This document shows, piece after piece, positions 25,532 to 35,256 of a stretch of DNA of 64,000 nucleotides (position 1 is its first letter; each line of letters starts with the position of its first letter). The stretch spans positions 18,028 to 82,027 of the forward strand of contig JAEWMQ010000099.1 of the NCBI GenBank assembly GCA_023393125.1, in the 5' to 3' direction. Under the pieces are notes generated by a model. It saw only the letters and a program-made list of their open reading frames with translations. It did not search any database and was not told the origin of the DNA. This stretch comes from Bacillota bacterium (lineage in GTDB: Bacteria; Bacillota; Clostridia; Lachnospirales; Cellulosilyticaceae). A program made the position numbers and the translations under genes.

Positions 25532-25924
25532 TTGTATACAAATGCAGATATCACTTTGTTTTGCAAGTGCTACGATGCTACAACACGCTTAGATACCTGG
25601 AAGCGTACTCAAATTAAGGGTGTATTTTGGGATAACTGTAAAGGTGCTAACGTGAAAAAAAGTGGTATGGAGACAGCCGATAGCGTGGTTGTTTTCATAC
25701 CACTAATGCTAAATGGTTATGTGGATCCAAAGCAGTATGTTGGATTAGAAGGTACCTGGACACTGAAGCCGGGAGACAAGATTGTTAAAGGTTTAATAGA
25801 ACAGGACTTTACTAAGATTACTGATCTAGAAAAAGCTTATGATGATGTGCATGATATTACCAAGGTCGATAAAAAAGATTTTGGTAGTGCCAATATGCGT
25901 CACTGGGAAGTAGGTGGAGCTTAA
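25532..25924 (+). CDS. Phage head-tail joining protein (DUF6751-like), 130 aa
   Basis: TTG start after GGGGGTGG. A beta-rich protein (GLEGTWTLKPGDKIVKGL, SADSVVVFIPLM-like). Its place between connector and minor capsid suggests the head-completion or stopper protein. The family name is tentative. Confidence 0.65.
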   Translation: MYTNADITLFCKCYDATTRLDTWKRTQIKGVFWDNCKGANVKKSGMETADSVVVFIPLMLNGYVDPKQYVGLEGTWTLKPGDKIVKGLIEQDFTKITDLEKAYDDVHDITKVDKKDFGSANMRHWEVGGA

Positions 25925-26349
25925 TGGATATAAATATTCGTATGCAAGTCTATGATATTAACGCTTCTGTACTTCAAAGAGGTCTAGAAGTAGGTGGAAG
26001 AGTACAAAAGTTTATAGACTCAGAGGTATTGAGAACAACCGAACCTTATGTCCCTTTTGACTCTGGTAAGCTTAAGCAAAGCGGTATAACTGGTACCGTA
26101 ATAGGCAGTGGAAAAGTTGTTTATAACAGTGTGCAAGCTAGATATCTTTATTACAATAAGGTAATGATCGGTGAACAATCTCATTCGCCATGGGCCAGAG
26201 CAGGTGAGAAAAAGGTAGTAACTGAAAAAGACCTTACTTTCCATAGTGGAGATTCTAGACGAGGCTCATTTTGGTTTGAACGGTCTAAGGCCGACCACTT
26301 AGCTCAATGGATTAATGGGGCAGCTCAAATAGCGGGAGGTAGATCATGA
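25924..26349 (+). CDS. Minor capsid protein (Minor_capsid_2-like), 141 aa
   Basis: The motif EPYVPFDSGKLKQS followed by YNSVQARYLYYNKVMIGE is diagnostic of this head-tail joining family; equivalents are called HK97 gp10-like. The start overlaps the preceding stop and the stop overlaps the next start, so this is a coupled string. Confidence 0.82.
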   Translation: MDINIRMQVYDINASVLQRGLEVGGRVQKFIDSEVLRTTEPYVPFDSGKLKQSGITGTVIGSGKVVYNSVQARYLYYNKVMIGEQSHSPWARAGEKKVVTEKDLTFHSGDSRRGSFWFERSKADHLAQWINGAAQIAGGRS

Positions 26350-26765
26350 CAATATTAGAAAGCATAAGAAATTATTTTTATTCTTGTCCGTTATTGAAGG
26401 ATGGGGCATTAAATGTAGACTACTTAGACTCAAAGTTTAATTACAATATAGATTCAGTACCTACCAATCCAATACTGAAAAAGTATGTAGATGGTGGGGC
26501 GCAAAAACAATTTACATTTGTATTTTGTAGCCGAGAAGCTTGGGGAAGTGATACTTTAAATAACCTTGAGAATAATGGCTTTTATGAGTCATTATGTGAA
26601 TGGATTAATGATAATAACCGTAAGAAAGTGTTACCTATTTTGGACAGGGATAAGGATCCAATTAAAGTGGAGTGCCTTACTTACGGCTATTTAATGTCAA
26701 ACACACAAGACTCAGCAATATATAACGTTCAACTTAGATTAATTTATTTTGAAGGAGGAGTTTAA
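26346..26765 (+). CDS. Tail terminator-like / minor capsid protein, 139 aa
   Basis: By position directly before the tail tube gene and by size this should be the tail completion protein. The fold is mixed alpha/beta (YESLCEWINDNNRKKVLP, then TQDSAIYNVQLRLIYFEGGV). Four-base overlap with the upstream gene. Confidence 0.7.
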   Translation: MTILESIRNYFYSCPLLKDGALNVDYLDSKFNYNIDSVPTNPILKKYVDGGAQKQFTFVFCSREAWGSDTLNNLENNGFYESLCEWINDNNRKKVLPILDRDKDPIKVECLTYGYLMSNTQDSAIYNVQLRLIYFEGGV

Positions 26766-27269
26766 ATGAAATTAGTAGCAAGAGAAGATAAGGTTTTATT
26801 TTATGGCGTACCAAGTGGAAGTAGCGGTAGTGTAACTTATGCTTACAAAAGGGCGCAAGGCTTTACAGATGCAAGTAAAAGTCATAATCCAGTAGAGTAT
26901 AATCGTAGATATGTGGATGAAAAAGCAGCTAGGACAAATGTGGTTGGTTATGAGCCTTCTATCGCATTTGCTTTTGATCAAATTTTAGACAATGCTGTGC
27001 ATACAGATATTGTCGGTATTATTGATGGAGAGAAGATTAACGATGGGGCTACAAGACCTTTAATCATGGTTGATCTAACTACTAAGACTGGTGATGCTGG
27101 AAGTGAAACCTATACAGGATATAAGAGAGATTTCTCTATTATTCCAAGTTCAGAAGGTGGAAGTACAGACGCCTACACTTATAGCGGTGATTTTAAAGCC
27201 AACGGTGAAGTTACCACAGTCACAGGCACATTAAGTGCCGATGGTCTTACATTTACACCAAGTGTTTAA
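26766..27269 (+). CDS. Major tail (tube) protein, 167 aa
   Basis: Located right before the tail chaperones. It is beta-rich, has an N-terminal PSGSSGSVTYAYKRAQGFTD and ends in a Gly/Thr/Ser-rich stretch (GEVTTVTGTLSADGLTFTP), typical of siphovirus tail tube proteins. Strong GAAGGAGGAG site. Confidence 0.82.
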   Translation: MKLVAREDKVLFYGVPSGSSGSVTYAYKRAQGFTDASKSHNPVEYNRRYVDEKAARTNVVGYEPSIAFAFDQILDNAVHTDIVGIIDGEKINDGATRPLIMVDLTTKTGDAGSETYTGYKRDFSIIPSSEGGSTDAYTYSGDFKANGEVTTVTGTLSADGLTFTPSV

Positions 27270-27293
27270 TATTAGAAAGAGAGGTATAACCCT

Positions 27294-27644
27294 ATGATTA
27301 AAGTAAATGATGTAGAATTAAATTTCGACGTAATGGATGCAGTACAGTTAGAAAATTATGATGAGGCTTTACAGGATATTAAGAATGCGAGCATCAAAAA
27401 AGGATTAACTACTGCTCAAAGAATTAGGGAATATTGTGACATAGTAAAAAATTTCTTTGACAAGACTTGTGGGGCACAGACTGCGGAGAGAATATTTGGT
27501 GATAGCTACAATTATCGTAAACACTTTGAGGCGCTTGATAGCTTCATTGAACAAGTAGGTGAAGAAGCTAAAAAAGAGCAGAAGGCTATGGATGATCGTG
27601 TAGCTAAGTACACTCTTAATAGAGCACAACGTAGGGCACACTAA
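27294..27644 (+). CDS. Tail assembly chaperone-like protein, 116 aa
   Basis: Helical protein in the slot of the first tail chaperone. It ends in KYTLNRAQRRAH, a basic tail seen in this family (DUF6673-like). It overlaps the Gp15-family gene by one base; I saw no clear slippery sequence for a -1 fusion, so the two are likely coupled rather than frameshifted. Confidence 0.75.
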   Translation: MIKVNDVELNFDVMDAVQLENYDEALQDIKNASIKKGLTTAQRIREYCDIVKNFFDKTCGAQTAERIFGDSYNYRKHFEALDSFIEQVGEEAKKEQKAMDDRVAKYTLNRAQRRAH

Positions 27645-28216
27645 TGAATATACTTGTAGATTTATTACCTCGAAGTATAGAGATAGACACTCTTAAATAT
27701 CCGATTAATACGGACTTTAGGGTGTCTATTTTATTTGAGGAATTAATGCAAGATAAAGATGTTCCTATGGAAGAAAAGTTTGATTTAGCTATTAATCTTT
27801 ACTACAAGCACAAACCACACGATAAGGCCCAAGCAGTAGATAGGCTACTTTGGTTTTATAGATGTGGAAAAGAACTTGAACAAAAATCAAGTAGTAGTAA
27901 AGCAGATCATAAAGCTATTTACTCTTATGAGCACGATGATGAATATATCTATTCTGCATTTTTAGAACAATATGGGATAGACCTGCAAGATGTAGAGAAT
28001 TTGCACTGGTGGAAGTTTAAAGCTATGTTTAAGAGTCTAAAAGATTGTAAGATAGTCGAGATTATGGGATATAGAGCCGTGAAAATAGATTCTAAACTAC
28101 CTAAGTCTCAAAAGGATTTTTACAGTCGTATGAAGAGACTCTATAAATTACCAGATAACAGATCAGAAGAGGAGAAGGAACAAGCGATTGTAAACGTCTT
28201 CTCTTCTTTATTTTAG
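27644..28216 (+). CDS. Gp15 family bacteriophage protein (second tail chaperone slot), 190 aa
   Basis: Matches the Gp15 family: NILVDLLPRSIEIDTLKYPINTDFR at the start, and HWWKFKAMFKSLKDCKIVEIMGYR in the C-terminal half. The gene always sits just before the tape measure in this phage type and probably helps assemble the tail. Confidence 0.88.
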   Translation: MNILVDLLPRSIEIDTLKYPINTDFRVSILFEELMQDKDVPMEEKFDLAINLYYKHKPHDKAQAVDRLLWFYRCGKELEQKSSSSKADHKAIYSYEHDDEYIYSAFLEQYGIDLQDVENLHWWKFKAMFKSLKDCKIVEIMGYRAVKIDSKLPKSQKDFYSRMKRLYKLPDNRSEEEKEQAIVNVFSSLF

Positions 28217-28228
28217 TTAGGAGGTCGT

Positions 28229-28372
28229 ATGAGAAAATGGTTCATATGTCCTCATTGTGGCAAGAGATTGCTTCAATATGAAGAGGACAACGCAAAAAGT
28301 AATGGCGCTTTTGTATGGTGTAAAAAATGTAAAAAGGAAATTGAAATAAAAATAGCTACACAGAGCCAATGA
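28229..28372 (+). CDS. Small zinc-ribbon protein, 47 aa
   Basis: ATG after TTAGGAGG. Two cysteine pairs (CPHC and CKKC) separated by about 20 residues make a single zinc ribbon. Tiny zinc-ribbon genes of this kind lie between the Gp15 gene and the tape measure gene in many Firmicutes phages; they resemble Com-type translation regulators, but the role here is unknown. Confidence 0.75.
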   Translation: MRKWFICPHCGKRLLQYEEDNAKSNGAFVWCKKCKKEIEIKIATQSQ

Positions 28373-28400
28373 GCCAGTAGCCACAAGGTGGTGAGGTAAG

Positions 28401-31400
28401 TTGGCAGATGGTTCTATTATTATTGATACCCAGTTAAACAATAAAGGATTTAAGGATGGACTTAACGGATTAAAAGGACTAGCAGATAAAGGGCTAGGAG
28501 GACTTAAAGATTTAGCCGCTGGTATAGCAAAGGCACTAGCTGCAGTAGGAGCAGCATTAGCAGCTGCAGCTGGCTTTGCAATCAAAGCAGGAATAGAGTT
28601 TGAGTCAGCTTTCGCTGGTGTTAAAAAGACCGTAAATGGGACCGAGGAGCAGCTTGCAAGCCTAGAAGGTGCTATTCGGAACATGGCTAAGGAAATGCCC
28701 CAGTCTGCAGCTGAAATAGCAGGAGTAGCAGAAGCTGCCGGACAGTTAGGTATAAGCATAGATAAGATAGATAGCTTTACTAAGACGATGGTTCAGCTAG
28801 GGGATGCTACAAATCTATCAAGTGAAGAAGCAGCTACTAGTCTAGCAAGGTTGGCCAACATTACAGGAATGAGCCAGGATGACTTTGACAAGTTAGGTAG
28901 TACGATTGTAGCACTAGGTAATAACTTAGCTACTACAGAGTCAGAGATAACTGCTATGGGGCTCAGATTAGCAGGAGCAGGTAAACAAATAGGACTGAGT
29001 GAAGCTCAAATTTTATCTTTTGCTGGTGGTCTTAGTTCTGTAGGTATAGAAGCTGAGGCTGGTGGTTCTGCATTTAGCAAGGTTATGAGTGATATGGCCT
29101 TAGCGGTAGAGACAGGTAACAGCTCTCTCGGACAATTCGCAGCAGTGGCAGGTATGTCTAGTGCAGAATTTAAAAAGGCATTTAAAGATGATGCTGCTAG
29201 CGCGATTATGGCCTTTATAGAGGGGCTAGGTACTGCAGAAGAACGCGGCATGAGCTCTCTTAAAGTCTTAGATGAGATGGGTATCACAGAGATAAGGCTT
29301 AAAGATGCTTTGCTAAGAGCTAGTAGTGCAAGTGAGGTATTTGCTAAGTCTATGGATATAGGTAATACTGCTTGGAAAGAAAATACTGCTTTAACTAAAG
29401 AGGCTAGTGCTAGATATGCAACTATGGAGAGTCAAATAGGCATATTAAAGAATAAGCTTACTGACTTAGGTATTACTTTCTATCAAGATGTGAGAAATCC
29501 TATGGCTGAAGTTGTAAAGACCGCTAATTCCATGCTAGATGAATTGGCAGAGGCTTTCGAGAAAAATGGTTTAGAGGGATTAATAAGTACTTTAGGTGAT
29601 GTGTTTAGTGAGGTAGTTGTACAAGTGGCGGCAGCAGCACCTAAAATGATTGAGGCAGCATCTAGCTTGATCCAGTCATTTATACAAGGACTAAGTGATA
29701 ATTTAGAGACTATTTCCGGGGCTGCTATAGAAATGGGAATGTCTCTTGTAAGAGGGATAGGCGAGATCACGCCAAAGCTTTTAACCTTAGGTGTAGATAT
29801 TATCAAAGCTCTAGGCAAAGGGATACAAGAGAACATTGCAGAAATAGTTGGTATAGCAAAAAATATTATAATGTCTTTGGTAGACTCTTTTGTACAAATT
29901 ATGCCTACACTGTTACAAACAGGATTAGATATCGTATTGGAATTAGGTAAAGGAATAGCTGAAGCACTACCAGAGTTAATACCTATAGCAGTGGAAACTA
30001 TTTTAGACTTTATAGACTTTTTACTAGAGCCAGATAATATAGATGCCTTAATTGATTGTGCTTTAGAAATAATACTAGCGTTAGCAGATGGCATCGTAGC
30101 AGCTTTACCTAAGCTTGTAGAAAAGGCTCCTGAGATTATAGGACACTTAATTGAAGCTCTAATTAAAGCCTCTGTTAAGCTTGTACAATGTGCGGATGAG
30201 GTTATGAATAAATTTATTGAAGGCATAATGGCTATAGACTGGATACAGGTAGGTGTAAATATTGTTAATGCTATTGCGGAAGGTATAAGAAGTGGGGGTC
30301 AAGTATTAATTGAAGCAATTAATGATTCAGTTAATAATCCAACTAATAGTGCGTTTGGTTTTAACCCCAATGATTATAAAAGAAATATGCCTAGTGTTCC
30401 AAGTGGAGCTAAGAATCCTTTTAGTGGAGCCAGTATATCACCTAATCAATCTCTTGATTTAACTGAGTATGATAAGAACGCTCAGAGTTATCAAAAACAC
30501 ATTCAGGACATTATGCAAAAGGGTGCAGAAGAGTATCAGAAGAAGGTAGAAGAAACTGCTATAAGCACACAGGCATTAACAGATGACTTGTTTGATGAAG
30601 CGACTAATGAAGCAGCCTTAAAGTTAAATGATGCCTCAGAGGAATATGCTAGGTTAGAACAAGAGCAAGAAATTATACGATCAGAGGAATATATTAAGCT
30701 TAAGGAGAAGTTATCTGCAGAGGAATTAAAGCAGCTAGAACAGGATCTAGCGGCTAAAGAGACAATAGGTGTAGCAGGTGTACAAAAGACTTATAACAAG
30801 TACATTGCCACAGAGAAAGCTAAGGTAAACGAAAAGGCTAAGGCAATAAGTGATTTAGAAGCTAAACTAGATAAGCAGAATAAGGCTCTGTCTATAGCTA
30901 GTGGGTCTAAAGATTTAGAAGGAGCTTATAAAGTTTTGGCTAAGTTGGAACTGGATTTGATGGAGGACTTGGACGAAGAAACGAAGGCTAAGAAACTTAA
31001 AGATATAGAAGCTAAGGCTAAAAGCGTAACTGAAAAAGAGCTTAATGCTTTAGCAGAAACTAATCAAGCCAAACTAGAACTTACTAAAAAGGGACTAGAA
31101 GATGAAAAGGCTTTACATGAACAATACATTAAGAGTTATGAAAGTACTTATTCAGGATTAGTTAATGCCTATGAAAGTGCATATCAAACCATCATGAATA
31201 AGCAAACTAGTCTAGAAGAGAAGTTTAAGGCCTTTGGTGATTTGTTCGACAAGTTTACTCAAGACGATATCGAGTACATGAAGCTCGGAGATCTACAAGA
31301 TGATATTAATCAACTCACTTTGTTTGGTAAAGGTTTAGATGCTCTTAAACAAAAAGGTGTGAGCCAAGCATTTTTAGACGAGTTGATTTCAAAGAATAAC

Positions 31401-31964
31401 ATGGAGGATGCTATAGACTTTACAGAGCTATTATTGAATCAACCTGAAGAAAACCTTAATAGCTATTTAGCATTATGGGAAGAAAAACAGAGACTAGCAG
31501 GTGAGTTGGCCGGAAACTTCTATAAGGATGAGTTTGACAACCTTAAGACTGAATTCACGGACAAGGTAAGAAATGATTTAAGTATATTACCTGAGGAAGC
31601 TAATCAAATAGGTCAAGATACTACTACTGCTTTAGCTGAAGGCCTTAGAAGCGGTGTTGATATGGTTCGTGGTGCAGTAGGTGAGTTAGTAGCACAGATG
31701 CAAGCAGCAGTTGCAGGAGAAACTATGGGCATGAGTGCAAGTCTTGCTACAAGTAGCACGGTTACACAAAATGTAAATACTAAAGACAATAGCGTTATTA
31801 GTGCCCTAGGTGCTATATATGGGGCTTTAACAGAAGAAAGAACCTATACACAACCTATTAATATAGATGGGTATAAGGTCGGTGAAAGTGTTACTGTAGT
31901 TGATGGTGTATTAAGAGAATTAGATAGAAGAGGAGTGATTTTAGATGTTGATCCGAGTAGGTAA
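28401..31964 (+). CDS. Tail tape measure protein, 1187 aa
   Basis: Sets tail length and is ejected with DNA. The N-terminus carries a glycine/alanine-rich hydrophobic segment (about 35-60) and a TP901-type domain (about 65-330, with QSAAEIAGVAEAAGQLGIS). Residues about 400-640 contain tandem amphipathic repeats of the LG-KGI-E-LP-L type. A long coiled coil follows (about 700-1000). TTG start after GGTGAGG. By the usual ratio the tail would be roughly 170-180 nm. Confidence 0.93.
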   Translation: MADGSIIIDTQLNNKGFKDGLNGLKGLADKGLGGLKDLAAGIAKALAAVGAALAAAAGFAIKAGIEFESAFAGVKKTVNGTEEQLASLEGAIRNMAKEMPQSAAEIAGVAEAAGQLGISIDKIDSFTKTMVQLGDATNLSSEEAATSLARLANITGMSQDDFDKLGSTIVALGNNLATTESEITAMGLRLAGAGKQIGLSEAQILSFAGGLSSVGIEAEAGGSAFSKVMSDMALAVETGNSSLGQFAAVAGMSSAEFKKAFKDDAASAIMAFIEGLGTAEERGMSSLKVLDEMGITEIRLKDALLRASSASEVFAKSMDIGNTAWKENTALTKEASARYATMESQIGILKNKLTDLGITFYQDVRNPMAEVVKTANSMLDELAEAFEKNGLEGLISTLGDVFSEVVVQVAAAAPKMIEAASSLIQSFIQGLSDNLETISGAAIEMGMSLVRGIGEITPKLLTLGVDIIKALGKGIQENIAEIVGIAKNIIMSLVDSFVQIMPTLLQTGLDIVLELGKGIAEALPELIPIAVETILDFIDFLLEPDNIDALIDCALEIILALADGIVAALPKLVEKAPEIIGHLIEALIKASVKLVQCADEVMNKFIEGIMAIDWIQVGVNIVNAIAEGIRSGGQVLIEAINDSVNNPTNSAFGFNPNDYKRNMPSVPSGAKNPFSGASISPNQSLDLTEYDKNAQSYQKHIQDIMQKGAEEYQKKVEETAISTQALTDDLFDEATNEAALKLNDASEEYARLEQEQEIIRSEEYIKLKEKLSAEELKQLEQDLAAKETIGVAGVQKTYNKYIATEKAKVNEKAKAISDLEAKLDKQNKALSIASGSKDLEGAYKVLAKLELDLMEDLDEETKAKKLKDIEAKAKSVTEKELNALAETNQAKLELTKKGLEDEKALHEQYIKSYESTYSGLVNAYESAYQTIMNKQTSLEEKFKAFGDLFDKFTQDDIEYMKLGDLQDDINQLTLFGKGLDALKQKGVSQAFLDELISKNNMEDAIDFTELLLNQPEENLNSYLALWEEKQRLAGELAGNFYKDEFDNLKTEFTDKVRNDLSILPEEANQIGQDTTTALAEGLRSGVDMVRGAVGELVAQMQAAVAGETMGMSASLATSSTVTQNVNTKDNSVISALGAIYGALTEERTYTQPINIDGYKVGESVTVVDGVLRELDRRGVILDVDPSR

Positions 31965-32289
31965 TCTAGATTTGACAGATATAGTGGCATATGAAGTCAC
32001 TCATAAGGATATTACTAAAGAGGTTACTAATAGTTTAGGAGATACATTTGTGTATGTACTAGGCGAAAAAGTAAGTATTAAAATAGGACTTGGTGCATTA
32101 GGGCAAGCTAAGATGAGTGCTTTAATGACCGCGCTTGGTAGCATAACCGTAAGTGTGACTTTTGTAGATAATGATGGAGCAACTAAAACTAAAACTATGA
32201 AAAGGTCTGATAGGACAACTCCTATTAGGTCTTTTTTTAATGCTGAGGCTTACTGGGATGAGAGTAGTATAACTTTAACAGAATTATAG
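31945..32289 (+). CDS. Small tail protein (DUF6711-like), 114 aa
   Basis: Starts 20 bases inside the tape measure gene at ATG 31945 after AGAGGAGTG. A compact beta-rich protein (LIRVGNLDLTDIVAYEVTHKD, RTTPIRSFFNAEAYWDESS). Position suggests a distal tail part. Confidence 0.7.
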   Translation: MLIRVGNLDLTDIVAYEVTHKDITKEVTNSLGDTFVYVLGEKVSIKIGLGALGQAKMSALMTALGSITVSVTFVDNDGATKTKTMKRSDRTTPIRSFFNAEAYWDESSITLTEL

Positions 32290-32298
32290 GAGGATAGC

Positions 32299-33507
32299 AT
32301 GATAACGACTACAGACGCTTACAAGCAAGCAATAAAAGCTAATGTGGTTAAAGCAAGAGCCAAGGTAGTGTTTAATTATGCTACCCCTCTTACTATTGGC
32401 CAGGAGAAAATAATCAATATTAATGTACAACAACGTGGTGAGATTGCCCTCGGATGTTTACAAGATGATAAGATTAACTTAGAACTAAAGTTTGATGCGC
32501 TAACGACTGAGCAATATGGTCAAGACGCTACTGTAGAGGTACATTCGGGGTGTGTAGTTAATGGAGTTGGTGAGTATGTGTGCATAGGTACTTTTAAGCC
32601 TACAAGATGGCAAAAAAGTGATTATGTTATAAGCATAGAATTAGGAACCAACGTACCAAGCAAACCTATTACAGAGATATTAGCCGCTCAGAATGTTTTG
32701 TTAAGTAGTTATATAACGTCTGCTATAACTAAGCTAATGAATGAAAGTATCACTGTAGGCTCTATAGTAGATGGCACATTAGAGAGTGCTTATTTGTACT
32801 ATAAGACGGTTAAAGAACAATTAAAGGCTTTAGCATTCGCTTGTGGTGGGATTATGAGGTATCGAGAAGGGGTAGAGCTTATGCCTTATAAGTTTAGTAC
32901 ACCAGTGGCAGTCTACAAAGAGGGACCAGGAGAAATGATACTCGATAAGAGTGGCAATAGCACAGACCTTGTAACAGCCAAGCAGAATTACAGCTTAGTC
33001 CGTAGTGTATTTACTAAAGAAGAAGATACTACTCTGTATAGTGTCACTGGAGTTAGAGTTACAGAAGAATATATACCGCACGAGTTTAATTTTAGTGGGG
33101 CGGGGCTTGTAAAGTATTTTAACTTTAAGAAATATAGTTATTTTAGTACACCTAAATACGGATTATTTGGAGGGAGCATTGCTCTTAGTAGTGGCTATGG
33201 TGACGTAACAAGCTATATAGATTTTAGTATTATAGGTACTAAAATACTTAGTACTGCAATAGCTACTGTGGATGATACTGTGAGCTATTTAAGCAATCCT
33301 TATATACAGACTTCTAGTCAAGTAAATGCACACAATTTAGCTATCTACAATGGTGAAAAGTATAGCTTTAAGAGCCGTATAGACCCTTCATTGCAAATAG
33401 GTGACACTATTACAGTATTTGGCGTGGGTGATATGCTTGTAACGTCTCTTAATTATAAATTTGATGGTGGCTTAAGTGGTACTATAGAGGGGGTGCTTAA
33501 GCAATGA
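32299..33507 (+). CDS. Tail tip/baseplate hub-like protein, 402 aa
   Basis: Beta-rich with a layout of tail-hub proteins: an N-terminal domain (YKQAIKANVVKARAKVVF), a middle segment (VKEQLKALAFACGGIMRYREG) and a C-terminal OB-like part (PSLQIGDTITVFGVGDMLVTSL). Comes after the distal tail gene and before the fibre, so it likely anchors the receptor-binding protein. Four-base overlap with the next gene. Confidence 0.75.
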   Translation: MITTTDAYKQAIKANVVKARAKVVFNYATPLTIGQEKIININVQQRGEIALGCLQDDKINLELKFDALTTEQYGQDATVEVHSGCVVNGVGEYVCIGTFKPTRWQKSDYVISIELGTNVPSKPITEILAAQNVLLSSYITSAITKLMNESITVGSIVDGTLESAYLYYKTVKEQLKALAFACGGIMRYREGVELMPYKFSTPVAVYKEGPGEMILDKSGNSTDLVTAKQNYSLVRSVFTKEEDTTLYSVTGVRVTEEYIPHEFNFSGAGLVKYFNFKKYSYFSTPKYGLFGGSIALSSGYGDVTSYIDFSIIGTKILSTAIATVDDTVSYLSNPYIQTSSQVNAHNLAIYNGEKYSFKSRIDPSLQIGDTITVFGVGDMLVTSLNYKFDGGLSGTIEGVLKQ

Positions 33508-35246
33508 TAAGTGATGCAAGTCAATGGGTTGACGTAGATTTGAGTTGGGCGATAAGCTCTAGAGTTACTGAAATAGACAATGGATATGCACTTGATGGGG
33601 GAAGCATAGAGGCTGATATCATTTTAACTGGAAATCAAGTTACTAATAAGTACGGTCTAATTTTTATAGTGTCTAGCTTACAGGAAGAAACTAAATATCA
33701 TACAAATTACTGTGACCTAGTATTTTATGACTCTAGTGGTAGTATGCTAAATGCTAGTTTGACATACTTTAAATTAGTAGAAAATGATAGGCTTTGGATT
33801 GAGATAGACGTACCTCACAAGGCTCACAGGGTAGAGTATAGATTTAGTGGGAAATTTGAAGTAACAGCTATACAACTTTACGGGGTTAGTGCTTCTGCTG
33901 TTAATGTTGCAACATATGAAAGTGTTGGGACTGTTCAGCCCAAGCAGAATTACGGTGTGGTGGTGGAAGCCGATGGTAAGATTAGTGTAGATCCGAAAAC
34001 AACTCAACTCGGAAGTTTCCAAGGCACAAGCACAAATGTAGAGGATGCGCTTAACGAGCTTTTTCAATATGCCTCCGGCAGCGGGGGCAACGCTAATGAT
34101 ATAATATTGTGGCTAGATGGTACATCTTTTGAGGATATGAACACAGCTAGTAACAAAAAGAGCGTGTTAGAAAGCGGTGCTACGTTAGTGGGCGGATATG
34201 ATATGAGGACTGGGAATGTTTTAATTGGCAGCCATAGGGAATTTGAACTAGGTACTCAAGATTTTGAAATAGACGTTACGTTTACTCCAACAAATCTAGA
34301 TGGATTTCAAGCTTTATTTTCTAGTGCAACGGATTATTGGTTTGGTTTGTGCATAAAGAGTGGTAGATTCTGCATATATGCCAGCTCTAACGGGTTAACT
34401 TGGGATATATTACAATCCGACAACGCCGGAGTTGACAATTCTGGGTACTGCGATATTCCTATTATAGTAAACTCTGCTAACAGGTGTATAATTTCTTTCG
34501 CAGAAAATAGACTAACAGTAACGGTAAATAATCAAGTTGCTATAAACCGTTTGCTTAATACTAGAAAAATTTTTGGAAGATTTGAAAACAAGATACTTGG
34601 CGCATGGGCAAATAAAGGTAATAAATACACAGGAGTAATAAATACCTTTAAAATGGTAAAAGGCACACCGAACATATGGAGTCCACTTATTAATGATGCG
34701 AATATTTTATTTTATATTTTAGGGCAGTACGGGTATATAGATTGTAATGGATATAATCCTAAAACAATTCAAAATATAAATAGTTACTGTGATGGAAATA
34801 CATTCAATTTAGCTACGGGATATTTTTCCGTTTTAGCTCACCCCGATTTTGTTGGACTTACTTCTTTTACGCTAGAAATGGAAGTAATGTTTACTAGTTA
34901 TAATAGACAAGCGTTATTTGCGGGAGCTAGTGATTATTGGTTTGGTATAGATTTCTCATATTTGATTGAGGGATGCATAGGTGTTTGGGAAAGTAGTAAT
35001 GGGACTAACTGGGATAAAAAACAATGCGATAATATTGGTACTTGGGATAGCGTAAACAAAGAATGGGTTAACGTGCCGAGTAACTGTGGGCAACAATACC
35101 AAAAATACGAGCTTAATACGTGGTATACAATAAGCGTAACAGCTAGTGGGATAGTAAGCAGAAATGAAGGAAAGAGAATAGGTTTGTGGGGACAAGACGG
35201 GTATCCGTTTACTGGGAAAATTAGGAGTGTAAAAATGACAAGGTAG
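33504..35246 (+). CDS. Tail fibre/receptor-binding protein with two LamG-like domains, 580 aa
   Basis: Residues about 1-190 form an N-terminal adaptor ending in a NVEDALNELFQYASGSGG collar. Two similar concanavalin-like repeats follow: about 200-400 (DYWFGLCIKSGRF, ASSNGLTWD) and about 430-580 (DYWFGIDFSYLIEG, ESSNGTNWD). The repeats look like an internal duplication and probably bind cell-surface carbohydrate. Last structural gene before lysis. Confidence 0.75.
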   Translation: MISDASQWVDVDLSWAISSRVTEIDNGYALDGGSIEADIILTGNQVTNKYGLIFIVSSLQEETKYHTNYCDLVFYDSSGSMLNASLTYFKLVENDRLWIEIDVPHKAHRVEYRFSGKFEVTAIQLYGVSASAVNVATYESVGTVQPKQNYGVVVEADGKISVDPKTTQLGSFQGTSTNVEDALNELFQYASGSGGNANDIILWLDGTSFEDMNTASNKKSVLESGATLVGGYDMRTGNVLIGSHREFELGTQDFEIDVTFTPTNLDGFQALFSSATDYWFGLCIKSGRFCIYASSNGLTWDILQSDNAGVDNSGYCDIPIIVNSANRCIISFAENRLTVTVNNQVAINRLLNTRKIFGRFENKILGAWANKGNKYTGVINTFKMVKGTPNIWSPLINDANILFYILGQYGYIDCNGYNPKTIQNINSYCDGNTFNLATGYFSVLAHPDFVGLTSFTLEMEVMFTSYNRQALFAGASDYWFGIDFSYLIEGCIGVWESSNGTNWDKKQCDNIGTWDSVNKEWVNVPSNCGQQYQKYELNTWYTISVTASGIVSRNEGKRIGLWGQDGYPFTGKIRSVKMTR

Positions 35247-35256
35247 GAGGTCTCAT

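Noticed and set aside
27294..28216. -1 programmed frameshift between the two tail chaperone genes
   Set aside because: The genes overlap by a TAATG junction and I saw no convincing slippery heptamer near it.
28217..28759. Long minus-strand open frame opposite the start of the tape measure gene
   Set aside because: It is antisense to a well supported gene, has Ala/Ser-rich content caused by the complementary strand, and no ribosome site.
29483..30226. 247-codon minus-strand frame inside the tape measure gene
   Set aside because: A shadow of the repeat-rich + strand gene; composition (Ser/Ile/Lys repeats) mirrors it, with no start signals.
33504..35246. Diversity-generating retroelement acting on the fibre gene
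   Set aside because: No reverse transcriptase and no template repeat in the window.
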